From the NCBI GenBank assembly GCA_964530335.1, contig CAZGYG010000003.1:23905-87904 (forward strand): DNA of 64,000 nt. The letters run 5' to 3'. The notes below the pieces were generated by a model that was not told where the DNA came from, searched no databases, and saw nothing but the letters and a program-made list of their open reading frames with translations. Below are positions 37,056-45,628 of the stretch, one piece after another. The position numbers and the translations under genes were made by a program. Origin of the DNA: VGDP01 sp964530335 (lineage in GTDB: Bacteria > Pseudomonadota > Alphaproteobacteria > SP197). Every line of letters starts with the position of its first letter. The first letter of the stretch is position 1.

Positions 37056-38213
37056 ATGGCGGAACTCGACACGGAACGCGCGATGCCGGTTACGGCGGCC
37101 GTGGTGGTCGGCGACCACGGCGTCGCGCCGTTCGGGGTGACGCCGGCCGAGCGCCTGGTCCGCGCGCTCCGGCGGGCGGGGGTCGCGGCGATCGCGCGCC
37201 ATCCCGAATCTCCGCCGCCGGCGGACCGGATCGTCGTGGTGCGCGCCGATCATCTCTACGACGAGGCGATCGTGCGCGCGCTCGTGGCGCGCGACGGCGT
37301 GCTGCTGGTCGATGGCAAGGGGGCCGCGCTCGCCGCCACCGTGGCGGCGGCGGATGCCCCGGCGCTGGCCGCGGCGCTGGCCGCCGGCCAGAGGGTGCCG
37401 GACGGGCTTCGGCACCTGACCGCGACCGACGCGGGCGATCTGGCCCCGGCGTACCGCGATGCCCTGCGCAAGCGGGCCCAACCGCTGCTCGTCGCGCTCG
37501 ACGGCACGACGCGGCGCGCGGCCGAGCGGCGGCTGTTCGACGACGCCTACAAGGGCGTCACCGACATCGTCACCAAGTACCTGTGGCCGTGGCCCGCGTT
37601 CCATGCGACGCGGCTCGCCGCCGCGCTCGGCGTCAGCGCCAACCAGGTGACCTGGGCGAGCCTTGCGTTCGTGCTCGCCGCGCTGGTGCTGTTCCGCGAC
37701 GGGCTGTACCTGGCCGGGCTCGGCTGCGCCTGGGCCATGTGCCTCCTCGACACCGTCGACGGCAAGCTCGCGCGCGTCACCCTCGCCTCCAGCCGGTTCG
37801 GCAACGCGCTCGACCACGGCATCGATCTGGTGCATCCGCCGTTCTGGTACCTGGCGTGGGCCGCGGCGCTCGAGGACGCCGGCTTCGCGGTGCGCGAGCT
37901 CACCCTCGCCGTGGTCGCGGGCTATGTCGCCGGGCGCTTGCAGGAAGGCCTGTTCCTGTGGCGGTTCGGCATCGAGATGCACGTCTGGCGCCGGTTCGAT
38001 TCGCGCTTCAGGCTTATCACCGCGCGGCGCAACCCGAACCTCGTGCTGCTGAGCATCGGCGCGCTCGCCGGTCGGCCCGAGCTCGGTTTCGCCGCCGTGG
38101 CCCTGTGGACAGTGGCCACGTTCGGCTTGCACTTGGTGCGCATCGGCCAGGCGCTGATCGCGGGCCGGCGGCCCGGGGGCGTGCGTTCGTGGCTCGCCGA
38201 ACCGGGCACATGA
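37056..38213 (+). CDS. CDP-alcohol phosphatidyltransferase with N-terminal nucleotidyltransferase-like domain (copy 2)
   Basis: 385 residues; AAGGAG precedes ATG 37056, and the longer frame from 36663 lies antisense to the phosphoesterase. The full motif is present at D232, D235, G236, A239, R240, G249, D253 and D257. Residues 1-165 form a degenerate nucleotidyltransferase-like domain. It shares KGVTDIVTKYLWP and DLVHPPFWY with the copy at 32104, so these are paralogues. It is coupled by ATGA to the lipid kinase gene. A role in adding a phospho-headgroup to a phosphorylated ceramide is the best inference. Confidence 0.88.
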   Translation: MAELDTERAMPVTAAVVVGDHGVAPFGVTPAERLVRALRRAGVAAIARHPESPPPADRIVVVRADHLYDEAIVRALVARDGVLLVDGKGAALAATVAAADAPALAAALAAGQRVPDGLRHLTATDAGDLAPAYRDALRKRAQPLLVALDGTTRRAAERRLFDDAYKGVTDIVTKYLWPWPAFHATRLAAALGVSANQVTWASLAFVLAALVLFRDGLYLAGLGCAWAMCLLDTVDGKLARVTLASSRFGNALDHGIDLVHPPFWYLAWAAALEDAGFAVRELTLAVVAGYVAGRLQEGLFLWRFGIEMHVWRRFDSRFRLITARRNPNLVLLSIGALAGRPELGFAAVALWTVATFGLHLVRIGQALIAGRRPGGVRSWLAEPGT

Positions 38214-39145
38214 CCCGCGTCGCCGTCGTCACCAATCCGCGCAGCCGCCGCAACCGGCGTCACGGTCCCGGCGTCGGGCGCCCGGCCATCGAGCGCGCGG
38301 GCGCGCTCCAGGTAACGATGGGGCGGGATCATGACCTGGGCGCGGCGTTCGCCGAATTCGCCGCCGCCGGGGTCGGACTGGTCGTGATCGACGGCGGCGA
38401 CGGCACGGTCCGCGCGGCGCTCGCCGCGGCGTTTGCTCAGCCGGGCTTCGTTCCGCGCTTCGCCGCGCTTGGCTCGGGCACCACCAACATGATCGCCGCC
38501 GACGTCGGGCCGCGTGGCGACCGCGCCGCCGCGTTCGACCGGCTGGTCGCGCTTGGCGGCAGTCTCGATCGCCATACCCTGTGGCGGAACCCGATTCGGC
38601 TCACGGGCGCCAGGGATGGCGTGCCGCACTACGGCTTCTTCTTCGGCGCCGGGGCGCTGGCCTGGGGCACGCGCCTGACCCGGCGCCGCATTCAACGCGG
38701 CCCGCTGGCCAGCGTGGCCGGCACCGCGATCGGCATCGCGGCGACCGCGGGGCTGCTCGCGCTCGGCCTCGGGCGCCCAGGCGTCGAACTCGCCGTCGGC
38801 TACGACGACGGTCCCGTCGTCGCTGGCCGGCGCACCCTGTTGCTCGTGTCGACGCTCGAACGTCTCGTCGGCGGGATGCATCCGTTCTGGGGCGACGGCG
38901 ACGGCGCGCTTAAGGTGCTCGACATCGCCGCGCCGTGCCGCCGGTTTGCCTGCGCCGCGCCGGCGCTGGTGCGCGGTCGGCCCAGCCCGTGGCTCGCCGC
39001 GGCGGGCTATCGCAGCCGTCGCGCCCACCGGCTCGAGCTCGAGCTCGCCGAGGACGCAGTGTTCGACGGCGAGTGGATCGTCCCCAAGCCCGGCGAGCGG
39101 CTGGTGCTCGACGCGGCCCCGGCGGTCGGGTTCGTGCGGCCATGA
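38210..39145 (+). CDS. Diacylglycerol/ceramide kinase-like lipid kinase
   Basis: 311 residues of the LCB5/DAGK fold. The nucleotide site is VVIDGGDGTVRAAL (GGDGT at about 62-66), followed by FAALGSGTTNMIA. The C-terminal lobe has VGGMHPFWGDGDG. It starts in the stop codon of the CDP-alcohol transferase (ATGA) and its own stop overlaps the next gene the same way. In Caulobacter, an LCB5-like ceramide kinase (CpgB) is encoded close to spt, so phosphorylation of ceramide is the favoured function here. Diacylglycerol is the alternative substrate. Confidence 0.85.
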   Translation: MTRVAVVTNPRSRRNRRHGPGVGRPAIERAGALQVTMGRDHDLGAAFAEFAAAGVGLVVIDGGDGTVRAALAAAFAQPGFVPRFAALGSGTTNMIAADVGPRGDRAAAFDRLVALGGSLDRHTLWRNPIRLTGARDGVPHYGFFFGAGALAWGTRLTRRRIQRGPLASVAGTAIGIAATAGLLALGLGRPGVELAVGYDDGPVVAGRRTLLLVSTLERLVGGMHPFWGDGDGALKVLDIAAPCRRFACAAPALVRGRPSPWLAAAGYRSRRAHRLELELAEDAVFDGEWIVPKPGERLVLDAAPAVGFVRP

Positions 39146-40101
39146 CCGGCGACCCGCTCGACCGGCTGGTCGCGCTGGTCGCGCCGGAATCCCGGGCGAC
39201 CGTGCCGGCGGAGCTCGGCGTCGTCGTCGCGGCGCTGCGTGCCCGCTTCGGTCCGGCCGTGGCGGCGGTGCTTTATTACGGTTCGTGCCTGCGGCTGGGC
39301 ACGCTCGATGGCGTGATCGACGTCTACGTGCTGATCGATGACGTCGCGCCCGCGCCCCTGCGGCGGCGGGCGATGGGCGGTGCGATCCTGGCCTTGGCGT
39401 GCCGGCTCCTGCCGCCCAACGTCTACCACCTGTCGGTCGATGGGCCGCGCACGCTTGCCGTCAAGGCGGCGGTGATGTCGCTCGCGGGCTTCGCGCGGGG
39501 CCTCGAGGTAACGGCTTTCGTGCCGGCGCTCTGGGCGCGCTTCGCCCAGCCGGCCGTGGCGGTCTACGCCCGCGACGAGGCGATCGCGGCATCGCTCGAT
39601 CGTTTGCGCGCCCGGGCCGTCGCCACCGCGGCGTGGCACGGCGCCCATCTGGCGCCTGCCCGCGCGGAGCCCTTGGAGCCGTGGCGCCGCGTGTTCCGCG
39701 CGACCTACGGCTGCGAGTTGCGCGCCGAGGCTGTCGACCGGGCCGACGCGGTGGTCGAGGCGGCGGCCCTGCGCTACGCCGAGCTGACGCGCCCCGCGCT
39801 CGCCGCCGCCGGGATCGCCTGGACCGAGGGGACGGGTGCGCTCGAACTCGCGGTAGGCGCCGGTGCGCGTCGCCGCGCGCGGCTGGCCTGGGCGCTGCGC
39901 CGCCCCGCCGGCAAGCTGCTGAGTCTGCTCAGGTTGGCCAAGGCCGCATTCACGTTCGAGGGTGGCGCCGACTACCTGGCGTGGAAGATCGAGCGTCATG
40001 CCGGCGTGCGGCCCGCGCTCTCGCCCTGGCAGCGGCGTCACCCGCTGCTTGCGCTGCCTTTGCTGGCCTGGCGGCTTTGGCGCCAGGGCGTTGTGCGCTA
40101 G
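39142..40101 (+). CDS. Nucleotidyltransferase-like protein in the lipid locus
   Basis: 319 residues. Near the N-terminus, LYYGSCLRLGT followed by DGVIDVYVLIDD gives the GS...DxD-like pattern of the polymerase-beta nucleotidyltransferase fold (G47-S48, D60), reminiscent of TAM41-type CDP-DAG synthases. The rest (about 90-319) is mostly helical with no motif I know. It is the third gene of an ATGA-coupled trio with the CDP-alcohol transferase and the lipid kinase. A CDP-lipid or CDP-headgroup synthetase fits the context. Its stop overlaps the convergent spt end. Confidence 0.72.
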   Translation: MTGDPLDRLVALVAPESRATVPAELGVVVAALRARFGPAVAAVLYYGSCLRLGTLDGVIDVYVLIDDVAPAPLRRRAMGGAILALACRLLPPNVYHLSVDGPRTLAVKAAVMSLAGFARGLEVTAFVPALWARFAQPAVAVYARDEAIAASLDRLRARAVATAAWHGAHLAPARAEPLEPWRRVFRATYGCELRAEAVDRADAVVEAAALRYAELTRPALAAAGIAWTEGTGALELAVGAGARRRARLAWALRRPAGKLLSLLRLAKAAFTFEGGADYLAWKIERHAGVRPALSPWQRRHPLLALPLLAWRLWRQGVVR

Positions 40102-41315
40102 CCCGCGGCGACGGCGAGGCTCGGCTTGAGCACGCCGAGCGCGACGCCGGTGTCGTTGAACACGTCGACCATGCGCGCGATCTGCTTGCGCGTGTGGGCG
40201 GCCGAGATGCTGCAGCGCAGCAGGGGATTGCCCCCCGGGGTCGCCGGCGGCAAGGCCAGGTTCACGTACACGCCGTTCTCGAGCAGCATGTTCCAGAACC
40301 TGATGGCGATCTCGACGTCGGGCAGCTTGACCGCGACCACCGGGCTGACCTGCGGGCCGAGCTCGTAGCCGAGCCCGCCGAGCCCGTCGTACAGCGCGCG
40401 GGCGTTGCCGGCGAGCCGGGTGCGCAGTTCGGGCCGGCGTTCGACGATCTCGAGCGCCTTGAGCACCGAGGCCATGATGCTCGGCGGCAGCGAGGCCGTG
40501 AACATGTACGGCCGGCACGCGACGCGCAGCACGTCGAAGTCCTCGTGATCCGAAACGCAGAAGCCGCCCACCGCGCCCAGGCTCTTGCTGAACGTGCCGA
40601 CGACGTAATCGACGTCCGCCTCGCAGCCCGCCTCCTCGGCCAGGCCGCGGCCCAGGCGCCCGAGCACGCCCATCGAATGGGCCTCGTCGACCATCAGGTA
40701 GGCGCCGTGGCGGCGCTTGATCGCGACGAACTCGGCCAGCGGCGCGCGGTCGCCGACCATGCTGTAGATGCCCTCGACGATGATCAGGCGCGCCTGGCCG
40801 TCCGCGGGAAGCCGGCTCAGGCGCCGGTCCAGGTCGACCGGGTCGTTGTGGCGGAACCGCGTCACCTTGGCCCCGCCCAGCCGGCAGCCGTCGTAGATGC
40901 TGGCGTGGCAATCGGCGTCGATGACTAGGTGGTCGTTCGGCCCGGCGAGCGTCGAGATCATGCCCAGGTTGGCCTGATAGCCGGTCGAGAACACCATGCA
41001 ATGCCGCCGTCCGTAGTAGCGCGCGAGTTCCAGTTCGAGCTGGCAATGGGCGGTGTACGAGCCGTTGGCGATGCGCGAACCGGTGGTGCCGGTGCCTTCA
41101 TGGCTGAGCGACGCGATGGCGGCCTCGATGCACTCCGGATCGAAGGTCAGGCCCAGGTAGTTGTTGGTGCCGACCAGCAGGGTACGCCGACCCTCGATGA
41201 TCGCCTCGGTCGGCGAGATCACCTTGTCGATCGATACCTTGAACGGGTTGCGGCCACGCTCGGCGAGCGCCCGGTAGGTCGCCGCCAGTGGCGCGAACTT
41301 CGCGTACAGGTCCAT
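40098..41315 (-). CDS. spt: Serine palmitoyltransferase (alpha-oxoamine synthase family)
   Basis: 405 residues, PLP-dependent; it condenses serine with a C16-type acyl thioester to 3-ketosphinganine, the first step of sphingolipid synthesis. The lysine is K244 in GTFSKSLGAVGGF and the stacking His is H137 in DADCHASIYDG. Segments such as SPTEAII, GTNNYLGLTFDP, FSTGYQANLGMISTLAG, CRPYMFTASLPPS and LLRCSISAAHT follow the Sphingomonas/Caulobacter enzymes closely and favour Spt over KBL or BioF. It is 3 bp downstream of a dedicated ACP gene, so palmitoyl-ACP may be its substrate. Confidence 0.93.
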   Translation of the reverse strand: MDLYAKFAPLAATYRALAERGRNPFKVSIDKVISPTEAIIEGRRTLLVGTNNYLGLTFDPECIEAAIASLSHEGTGTTGSRIANGSYTAHCQLELELARYYGRRHCMVFSTGYQANLGMISTLAGPNDHLVIDADCHASIYDGCRLGGAKVTRFRHNDPVDLDRRLSRLPADGQARLIIVEGIYSMVGDRAPLAEFVAIKRRHGAYLMVDEAHSMGVLGRLGRGLAEEAGCEADVDYVVGTFSKSLGAVGGFCVSDHEDFDVLRVACRPYMFTASLPPSIMASVLKALEIVERRPELRTRLAGNARALYDGLGGLGYELGPQVSPVVAVKLPDVEIAIRFWNMLLENGVYVNLALPPATPGGNPLLRCSISAAHTRKQIARMVDVFNDTGVALGVLKPSLAVAAG

Positions 41316-41318
41316 GGC

Positions 41319-41573
41319 TCAGGCGGCTCCCTTCTTGATCTTCGCGATGGCCAGCGCGAGGTCGCGCACGGTCTCGATCTCTGGCAAGTGGTTGAGCGAA
41401 ATCGACACGTCGAACTGGTCCTCGAGCGTCATCAGCAGGTCCATTTCGGCCAGCGAATCCAGGTTGAGGTCGCGCTTCAGCAGCGTGCCCTCGTTGACCG
41501 CGAACCGACCCTTGGTCGCCGCGGCCAGGATGTCGCTGATCGTCCCGACGATCTCGCCGTAATTCTCGGTCAT
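41319..41573 (-). CDS. Acyl carrier protein of the sphingolipid locus
   Basis: 84 residues. The phosphopantetheine site is S40 in NLDSLAEMDLL, in the normal position for an ACP. It is shorter in acidic residues than a housekeeping AcpP and has a basic C-terminal tail (KIKKGAA). It is directly upstream of spt with a 3-bp gap, as in Caulobacter where a special ACP serves Spt. It should carry the acyl chain loaded by the acyl-AMP ligase at 42774. The longer upstream frame to 41810 has no ribosome site and is not used. Confidence 0.9.
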   Translation of the reverse strand: MTENYGEIVGTISDILAAATKGRFAVNEGTLLKRDLNLDSLAEMDLLMTLEDQFDVSISLNHLPEIETVRDLALAIAKIKKGAA

Positions 41574-41731
41574 CGAGCCGCGAGAATCCCTCGTCGCCAG
41601 GGCTATTGAAGCGTCCTGCAAACTGCACCCGCCCGTTACGAAATCACCATCGCAATCAAGCAGATGATCGGCCTTGCGACAAGCCGACACGAAGGCGGCC
41701 GCAAGGCGGGCTCCGGCCGGCGCGAAGGCGG

Positions 41732-41770
41732 TGATTAGCCCGAAAAACGTCGAAATGTCAATACTTTGAC
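41732..41770 (-). promoter_or_regulatory. Candidate promoter and overlapping palindrome for acp-spt
   Basis: Read on the minus strand, TTGACA (41761-41756) is a perfect -35. After 18 bp it is followed by TAATCA (41737-41732) as a weak -10. GTCAA-AGTA-TTGAC forms a 5-bp-arm palindrome (41770-41757) that overlaps the -35 and could be a repressor site. The region is AT-richer than its surroundings and lies about 160 bp before the ACP start. Confidence 0.42.
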
Positions 41771-41851
41771 GCCACCGGGCCGGGCCAGGTGCCGGATGAG
41801 CCACGATCAATTTGTGTTAACGCATGTTTCAGCCGGCCGGGCCGGGCCCCC

Positions 41852-42772
41852 TCAGGCGCCGATCCAGCCCCGTTCACGGTACCAGGCGACGGTCTCGGCG
41901 AGGCCTTGCTCGAGCCCGATGCTCGGCCGCCAGCCGTCGGGCCAGGGCGCCTGGCGCCGCCAGTCCGGGTGGACGAGCTCGCGTGCCTTGCCGGGGGAGA
42001 AGAACGCCGCCCGGCCGGAGGCCCGGGCGAGCGCCCCGGCCGCGTGACCGGCCACCAGGAACGCGGGCGCCGGCAGCGCCATGGTGCGCGCCGAACGCCC
42101 CAGGGCGGCGCCGGCCAGGGCCACGACCTCGGCCCAGAGGTAGCCGCCTTCGCGGCCGTCGTCGAGCTCGCGGACCCCGGTTTCGCGCGTGGCCAGCGCC
42201 GCCGCGATCGCGCGGGCGACGTCGGCGACGTGGACGAAGCTGACCCGGGCCTCGCGCCGCACCGGCACGATGCCGAGCCCGACGGCCCTGAACAGGACGA
42301 GCATGGCGGTGTCCCATGGGCCGTAGACGGCGGTCGGGCGCAGCACCAGCCAGTCGCCGCCCGCGGCCGCGACGGCCTGTTCGCCGGCCAACTTGCTCGC
42401 GGCGTAGTCGGAAAGCCCGGGCTCGCGCGCGGCGATCGAGGACACCAGCACGGCGCGGGGCACGTTCGCCGCGCGCGCCGCCACGGCCACGCCCCGCGCG
42501 CCCGCCTCGTTGGCGGCCCGGAAGCCCTGGCGGTCGCGGGCCCGCACCAGGCCGGCCAGGTGGACCACGGCGTCGGCACCCGCCACCAGATCGGCCAGCG
42601 CCGCGGCATCACCCAGATCGCCGGGCACCGCCTGATACCGCCGCCCGGCCCACAGCGGATGGGTTGGCGATCGTCGGGCGAGCAGGCGCACGGTCCACCC
42701 GGAGTCCATCAACAGGCGCGCGACGTGGCCGCCGATGAATCCGGTGCCCCCGGTCAGGGCCACCGTCGCCAT
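41852..42772 (-). CDS. cerR: NAD(P)-dependent epimerase/dehydratase family reductase, ceramide reductase (CerR)-like
   Basis: 306 residues of the extended SDR type. The Rossmann motif LTGGTGFIGGHVA is at residues 6-18, and the catalytic Tyr and Lys are in SDYAASKLAGE. In Caulobacter, the NAD-epimerase-like gene next to spt and acp (CCNA_01222) encodes the ceramide reductase, and the gene order here is alike (spt, acp, reductase, acyl ligase). The identification therefore rests on context plus family. It starts 1 bp after the ligase stop. The substrate would be 3-ketoceramide. Confidence 0.83.
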   Translation of the reverse strand: MATVALTGGTGFIGGHVARLLMDSGWTVRLLARRSPTHPLWAGRRYQAVPGDLGDAAALADLVAGADAVVHLAGLVRARDRQGFRAANEAGARGVAVAARAANVPRAVLVSSIAAREPGLSDYAASKLAGEQAVAAAGGDWLVLRPTAVYGPWDTAMLVLFRAVGLGIVPVRREARVSFVHVADVARAIAAALATRETGVRELDDGREGGYLWAEVVALAGAALGRSARTMALPAPAFLVAGHAAGALARASGRAAFFSPGKARELVHPDWRRQAPWPDGWRPSIGLEQGLAETVAWYRERGWIGA

Positions 42773-42773
42773 G

Positions 42774-44510
42774 TCAGGATGCGAGCGAGCTCGCGGGGTC
42801 GAAGTCGCCGGCCAGATACCGCGCCTTGGCCCTGCTGCGGCTGAGCTTGCCCGACGAGGTCTGGGGCAGGCTTTTCGGCGGCACCAGAACGACGGTGCAG
42901 TCGATGCCGACGATCTCGTTGACCGCGCCCGCCACGTCGCGCGCGAGCTCGGCGCGCAACTGCGGATCGGCGCCGCGGCACTGCACCAGCACGACGACGC
43001 GCTCGCCGTCCTCGCCCTCGACCGAGAAAGCGGCCGCGTCGCCGCTGCGCACGGCGGGCACGTGCTCCGCCGCCCATTCCAGGTCCTGCGGCCAAAGGTT
43101 GCGGCCGTTGACCAGGATCAGGTCCTTGACCCGCCCGGTGACCACGATCTGGCCGTCGAGCCAATAGCCGAGATCGCCGGTGTCGAGCCAGCCGTCCGGG
43201 CCGAGCACCCTTCGGGTGTCCTCCGGCGCGTTGAAGTAGCACGACATCACGCTGGCGCCCCGGGTGTAGATGCGGCCTACCCGGCGCTCGCCCTGCGCAC
43301 GGCCGTCGTCGTCGCGGACCTCGATGGCGTGGCCGGGCATCGGCACGCCGCACAGCACGAACTCGCGCGCCCGGCCGGAGGCCGCATCGGCGGTCGGGCG
43401 CGCCAGCGCCTCGTTCGCCATGGCGTCGAGGTCGACCCGGTCCGTGCGCATGCCTTGGCCGAGCGGGTTGAAGCTGACGGCGAGCCCGGTTTCGGCCATG
43501 CCGTAGCTCGGCACGAAGGCGCCGGGCTGGAAGCCGCGCGGGCCGAATGCCTCGATGAAGCGGCTGAGCACCCTGGGCCGGATCATGTCGCCGCCGATGC
43601 CGGCCCCGCGCCACGTACGCAGGTCGAGGCCCTCGGTCGAGGCGGTTTCGGCGCGCCGGGCGCACAGCTCGTAGCCGAAGGTCGGGCTGAACGACAACGT
43701 GCTGCCGTTGCGCGTCAGGAGCGACAGCCACAGCAGCGGGCGGCGCGCGAAGTCGCGGGTGGCGAGGTAATCGACCGACATCTGGCAGCCGACCGGCGTC
43801 AGCAGGAAGCCGACCAGCCCCATGTCGTGGTAGAGCGGCAGCCATGAGGTGCAGCGATCGCCCGGCACGATCACCAGCCCGTGGTCGGCGATCGCCCGGA
43901 TGTTGTGCAGCACCGCGCGGTGGGTCATAGCGACCCCGAGCGGGAACCGGGTCGAGCCCGACGAGTATTGCAGGTAGCACAGCCCGTTGGGGTCGGGCGC
44001 CGGCAGATCCGCCTCGGCATCGGGCAGGGCATCGAGCGCCTTGGCATCGCCGACGAAGCTCATGGCCCGCCCGGCGCACGCCTCCTCCAGGTACGGCAGC
44101 AGCTCCGTCGGGGCGAACGCCGCGGCAGCGTCGCAGCCCGCGATCTGGCGCCGGACCTGGTCGATGTAGGCGTCGCGCCCGCCGAACGACTGCGGCAGGG
44201 GCAGGGGCGTCGGCACCAGGCCCGCGTACTGGGCGCCGAAGAAGACGCGCATGAAATCGCCGTTCGAATCGGCCAGGATCGCGATCCGCGCGCCGGGCGG
44301 CACACCGGCGCGCACGAACCGGCGCGCGTTGGCAAGCGCCTGCTCGCGCAGTTCGCGGTACGCGAGCCGCTCGACCAGATCGCCGCGCGCCGAGTAGAAA
44401 TTGAGCCCGGTCTCGCCCTGTGCGGCGTAATCGAGCGCCTCGGGAATCGTGGCGAACGCGCAGCGACGATAGGGCAGCCGCGGATTCGAAGTGGGCGTAG
44501 CTTCGGGCAT
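42774..44510 (-). CDS. Fatty acyl-AMP ligase / acyl-ACP synthetase
   Basis: 578 residues of the ANL superfamily. The adenylation loop is YSSGSTRFPLGV (about 182-193), where R and L in place of G and K match the FAAL type. SYGMAETGLAVSF is the A5 motif, DTGDLGYW contains the ribose-binding Asp, and the C-terminal SSGKLSRSR holds the catalytic Lys. It should activate a fatty acid as acyl-AMP and load it onto the ACP at 41319. The start MPEATP is chosen; an ATG at 44531 is possible. The reductase follows by 1 bp. Confidence 0.9.
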   Translation of the reverse strand: MPEATPTSNPRLPYRRCAFATIPEALDYAAQGETGLNFYSARGDLVERLAYRELREQALANARRFVRAGVPPGARIAILADSNGDFMRVFFGAQYAGLVPTPLPLPQSFGGRDAYIDQVRRQIAGCDAAAAFAPTELLPYLEEACAGRAMSFVGDAKALDALPDAEADLPAPDPNGLCYLQYSSGSTRFPLGVAMTHRAVLHNIRAIADHGLVIVPGDRCTSWLPLYHDMGLVGFLLTPVGCQMSVDYLATRDFARRPLLWLSLLTRNGSTLSFSPTFGYELCARRAETASTEGLDLRTWRGAGIGGDMIRPRVLSRFIEAFGPRGFQPGAFVPSYGMAETGLAVSFNPLGQGMRTDRVDLDAMANEALARPTADAASGRAREFVLCGVPMPGHAIEVRDDDGRAQGERRVGRIYTRGASVMSCYFNAPEDTRRVLGPDGWLDTGDLGYWLDGQIVVTGRVKDLILVNGRNLWPQDLEWAAEHVPAVRSGDAAAFSVEGEDGERVVVLVQCRGADPQLRAELARDVAGAVNEIVGIDCTVVLVPPKSLPQTSSGKLSRSRAKARYLAGDFDPASSLAS

Positions 44511-44542
44511 GGTCTCGCCGGCGGAACGCATCCGGCACCGGT

Positions 44543-45628
44543 ATGGAAGGACAAAGGCTGTCGGTAGCAAAAAACCCGCAGGGCGGCAAGGACGAGGGTG
44601 GCAGGGACAGCGCCCAATCGGAGGCGGACGTATGGGCGCTCGTCGGCGGCAAGCCGGGGGACGATGCCCAGGTGCTCGCGCTCGCGGCCGCGCTCGGCCG
44701 GGCGTTCGCGGTCAAGCGGCTGGGCTTTCGCGGTCTCTACCGGGTGCCGAATCTGCTGGCTTTCGCGCCCTTCGGCCTCGATCGCGCACGCTCGGATGCG
44801 CTGGCGCCGCCGTGGCCCCGGCTGGTCATCGCCGTTGGCCGCCGCGCCGTGCCGGTCGCGCGCTGGATCCGCCGGCAGTCGGGCGGGCGCACGCGCCTGG
44901 TCCACCTGGGCCGGCCGCGCGCCCCCTACCGCTGGTTCGACCTGATCGTGACGACGCCGCAGTACGGCGTGCCCGCGCGCGCCAACGTGCTGACCATTCC
45001 CTTGCCGCTCGGCGCCGGCGCGAGCGGCAAACCGTCGTTCGACGACCTGCCCCGGCCGCGCATCGGCGTGCTGATCGGTGGCGCGAGCGGCGCCTGGCGG
45101 CTGGCCGAGCCCGCGCGCCTGGGCGAAGGGCTCGGCCGGCTCGCCCGTCGGCACTCGGGCTCGCTCCTGGTCACCACCAGCCGGCGTACCGGCCATGAGG
45201 CCGAGGCGCTGATCGCCGCGCTCGACGCGCCGGCGCGCGTCCATCGCTTCGGCCAGGGCGCCAACCCCTACGGCGCGATCCTGGCGGCGGCGGACGCCTT
45301 CGTGGTCACCGCCGACAGCGCCTCGATGATGGCCGACGCCGCCGCGACCGGGCACGCGCTGCTGCTGGCGCCGGCGGCGTATCGCCCGACGCTCGGCCAG
45401 CGGCTTACGGCGGCGGCGGCAAGCGTGCCCGGGTATGATTGGGCCGTGGACCTCGGTCTGATCACGCGGCCGCGCGCGCTCGGCGCCATCGCCGAAATCC
45501 TGGTGGCGGCCGGTCACGCCCGCTGGTTCAGCGCGTCCGACGACCTCGCCCCGCCGGCGGTGGCCTACGACGAACCGTCGGTCAAGGACCGGGCGGTCGC
45601 CCGGGTCGAAGCCTTGCTGACGCCATGA
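44543..45628 (+). CDS. ELM1/GtrOC1-like putative glycosyltransferase
   Basis: 361 residues. It matches the mitochondrial fission ELM1 family widely found in alphaproteobacteria, thought to be GT-B glycosyltransferases. Diagnostic parts are GGKPGDDAQVLALAAALG near the N-terminus, LVHLGRPRAPYRWFDLIVTTPQY in the middle and VTADSASMMADAAATG near residue 265. It is divergent from the acyl ligase with only 32 bp between the starts, and its stop overlaps the CMP-sugar synthetase (ATGA). It could attach a sugar to the sphingolipid or to a surface glycan. Confidence 0.85.
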   Translation: MEGQRLSVAKNPQGGKDEGGRDSAQSEADVWALVGGKPGDDAQVLALAAALGRAFAVKRLGFRGLYRVPNLLAFAPFGLDRARSDALAPPWPRLVIAVGRRAVPVARWIRRQSGGRTRLVHLGRPRAPYRWFDLIVTTPQYGVPARANVLTIPLPLGAGASGKPSFDDLPRPRIGVLIGGASGAWRLAEPARLGEGLGRLARRHSGSLLVTTSRRTGHEAEALIAALDAPARVHRFGQGANPYGAILAAADAFVVTADSASMMADAAATGHALLLAPAAYRPTLGQRLTAAAASVPGYDWAVDLGLITRPRALGAIAEILVAAGHARWFSASDDLAPPAVAYDEPSVKDRAVARVEALLTP

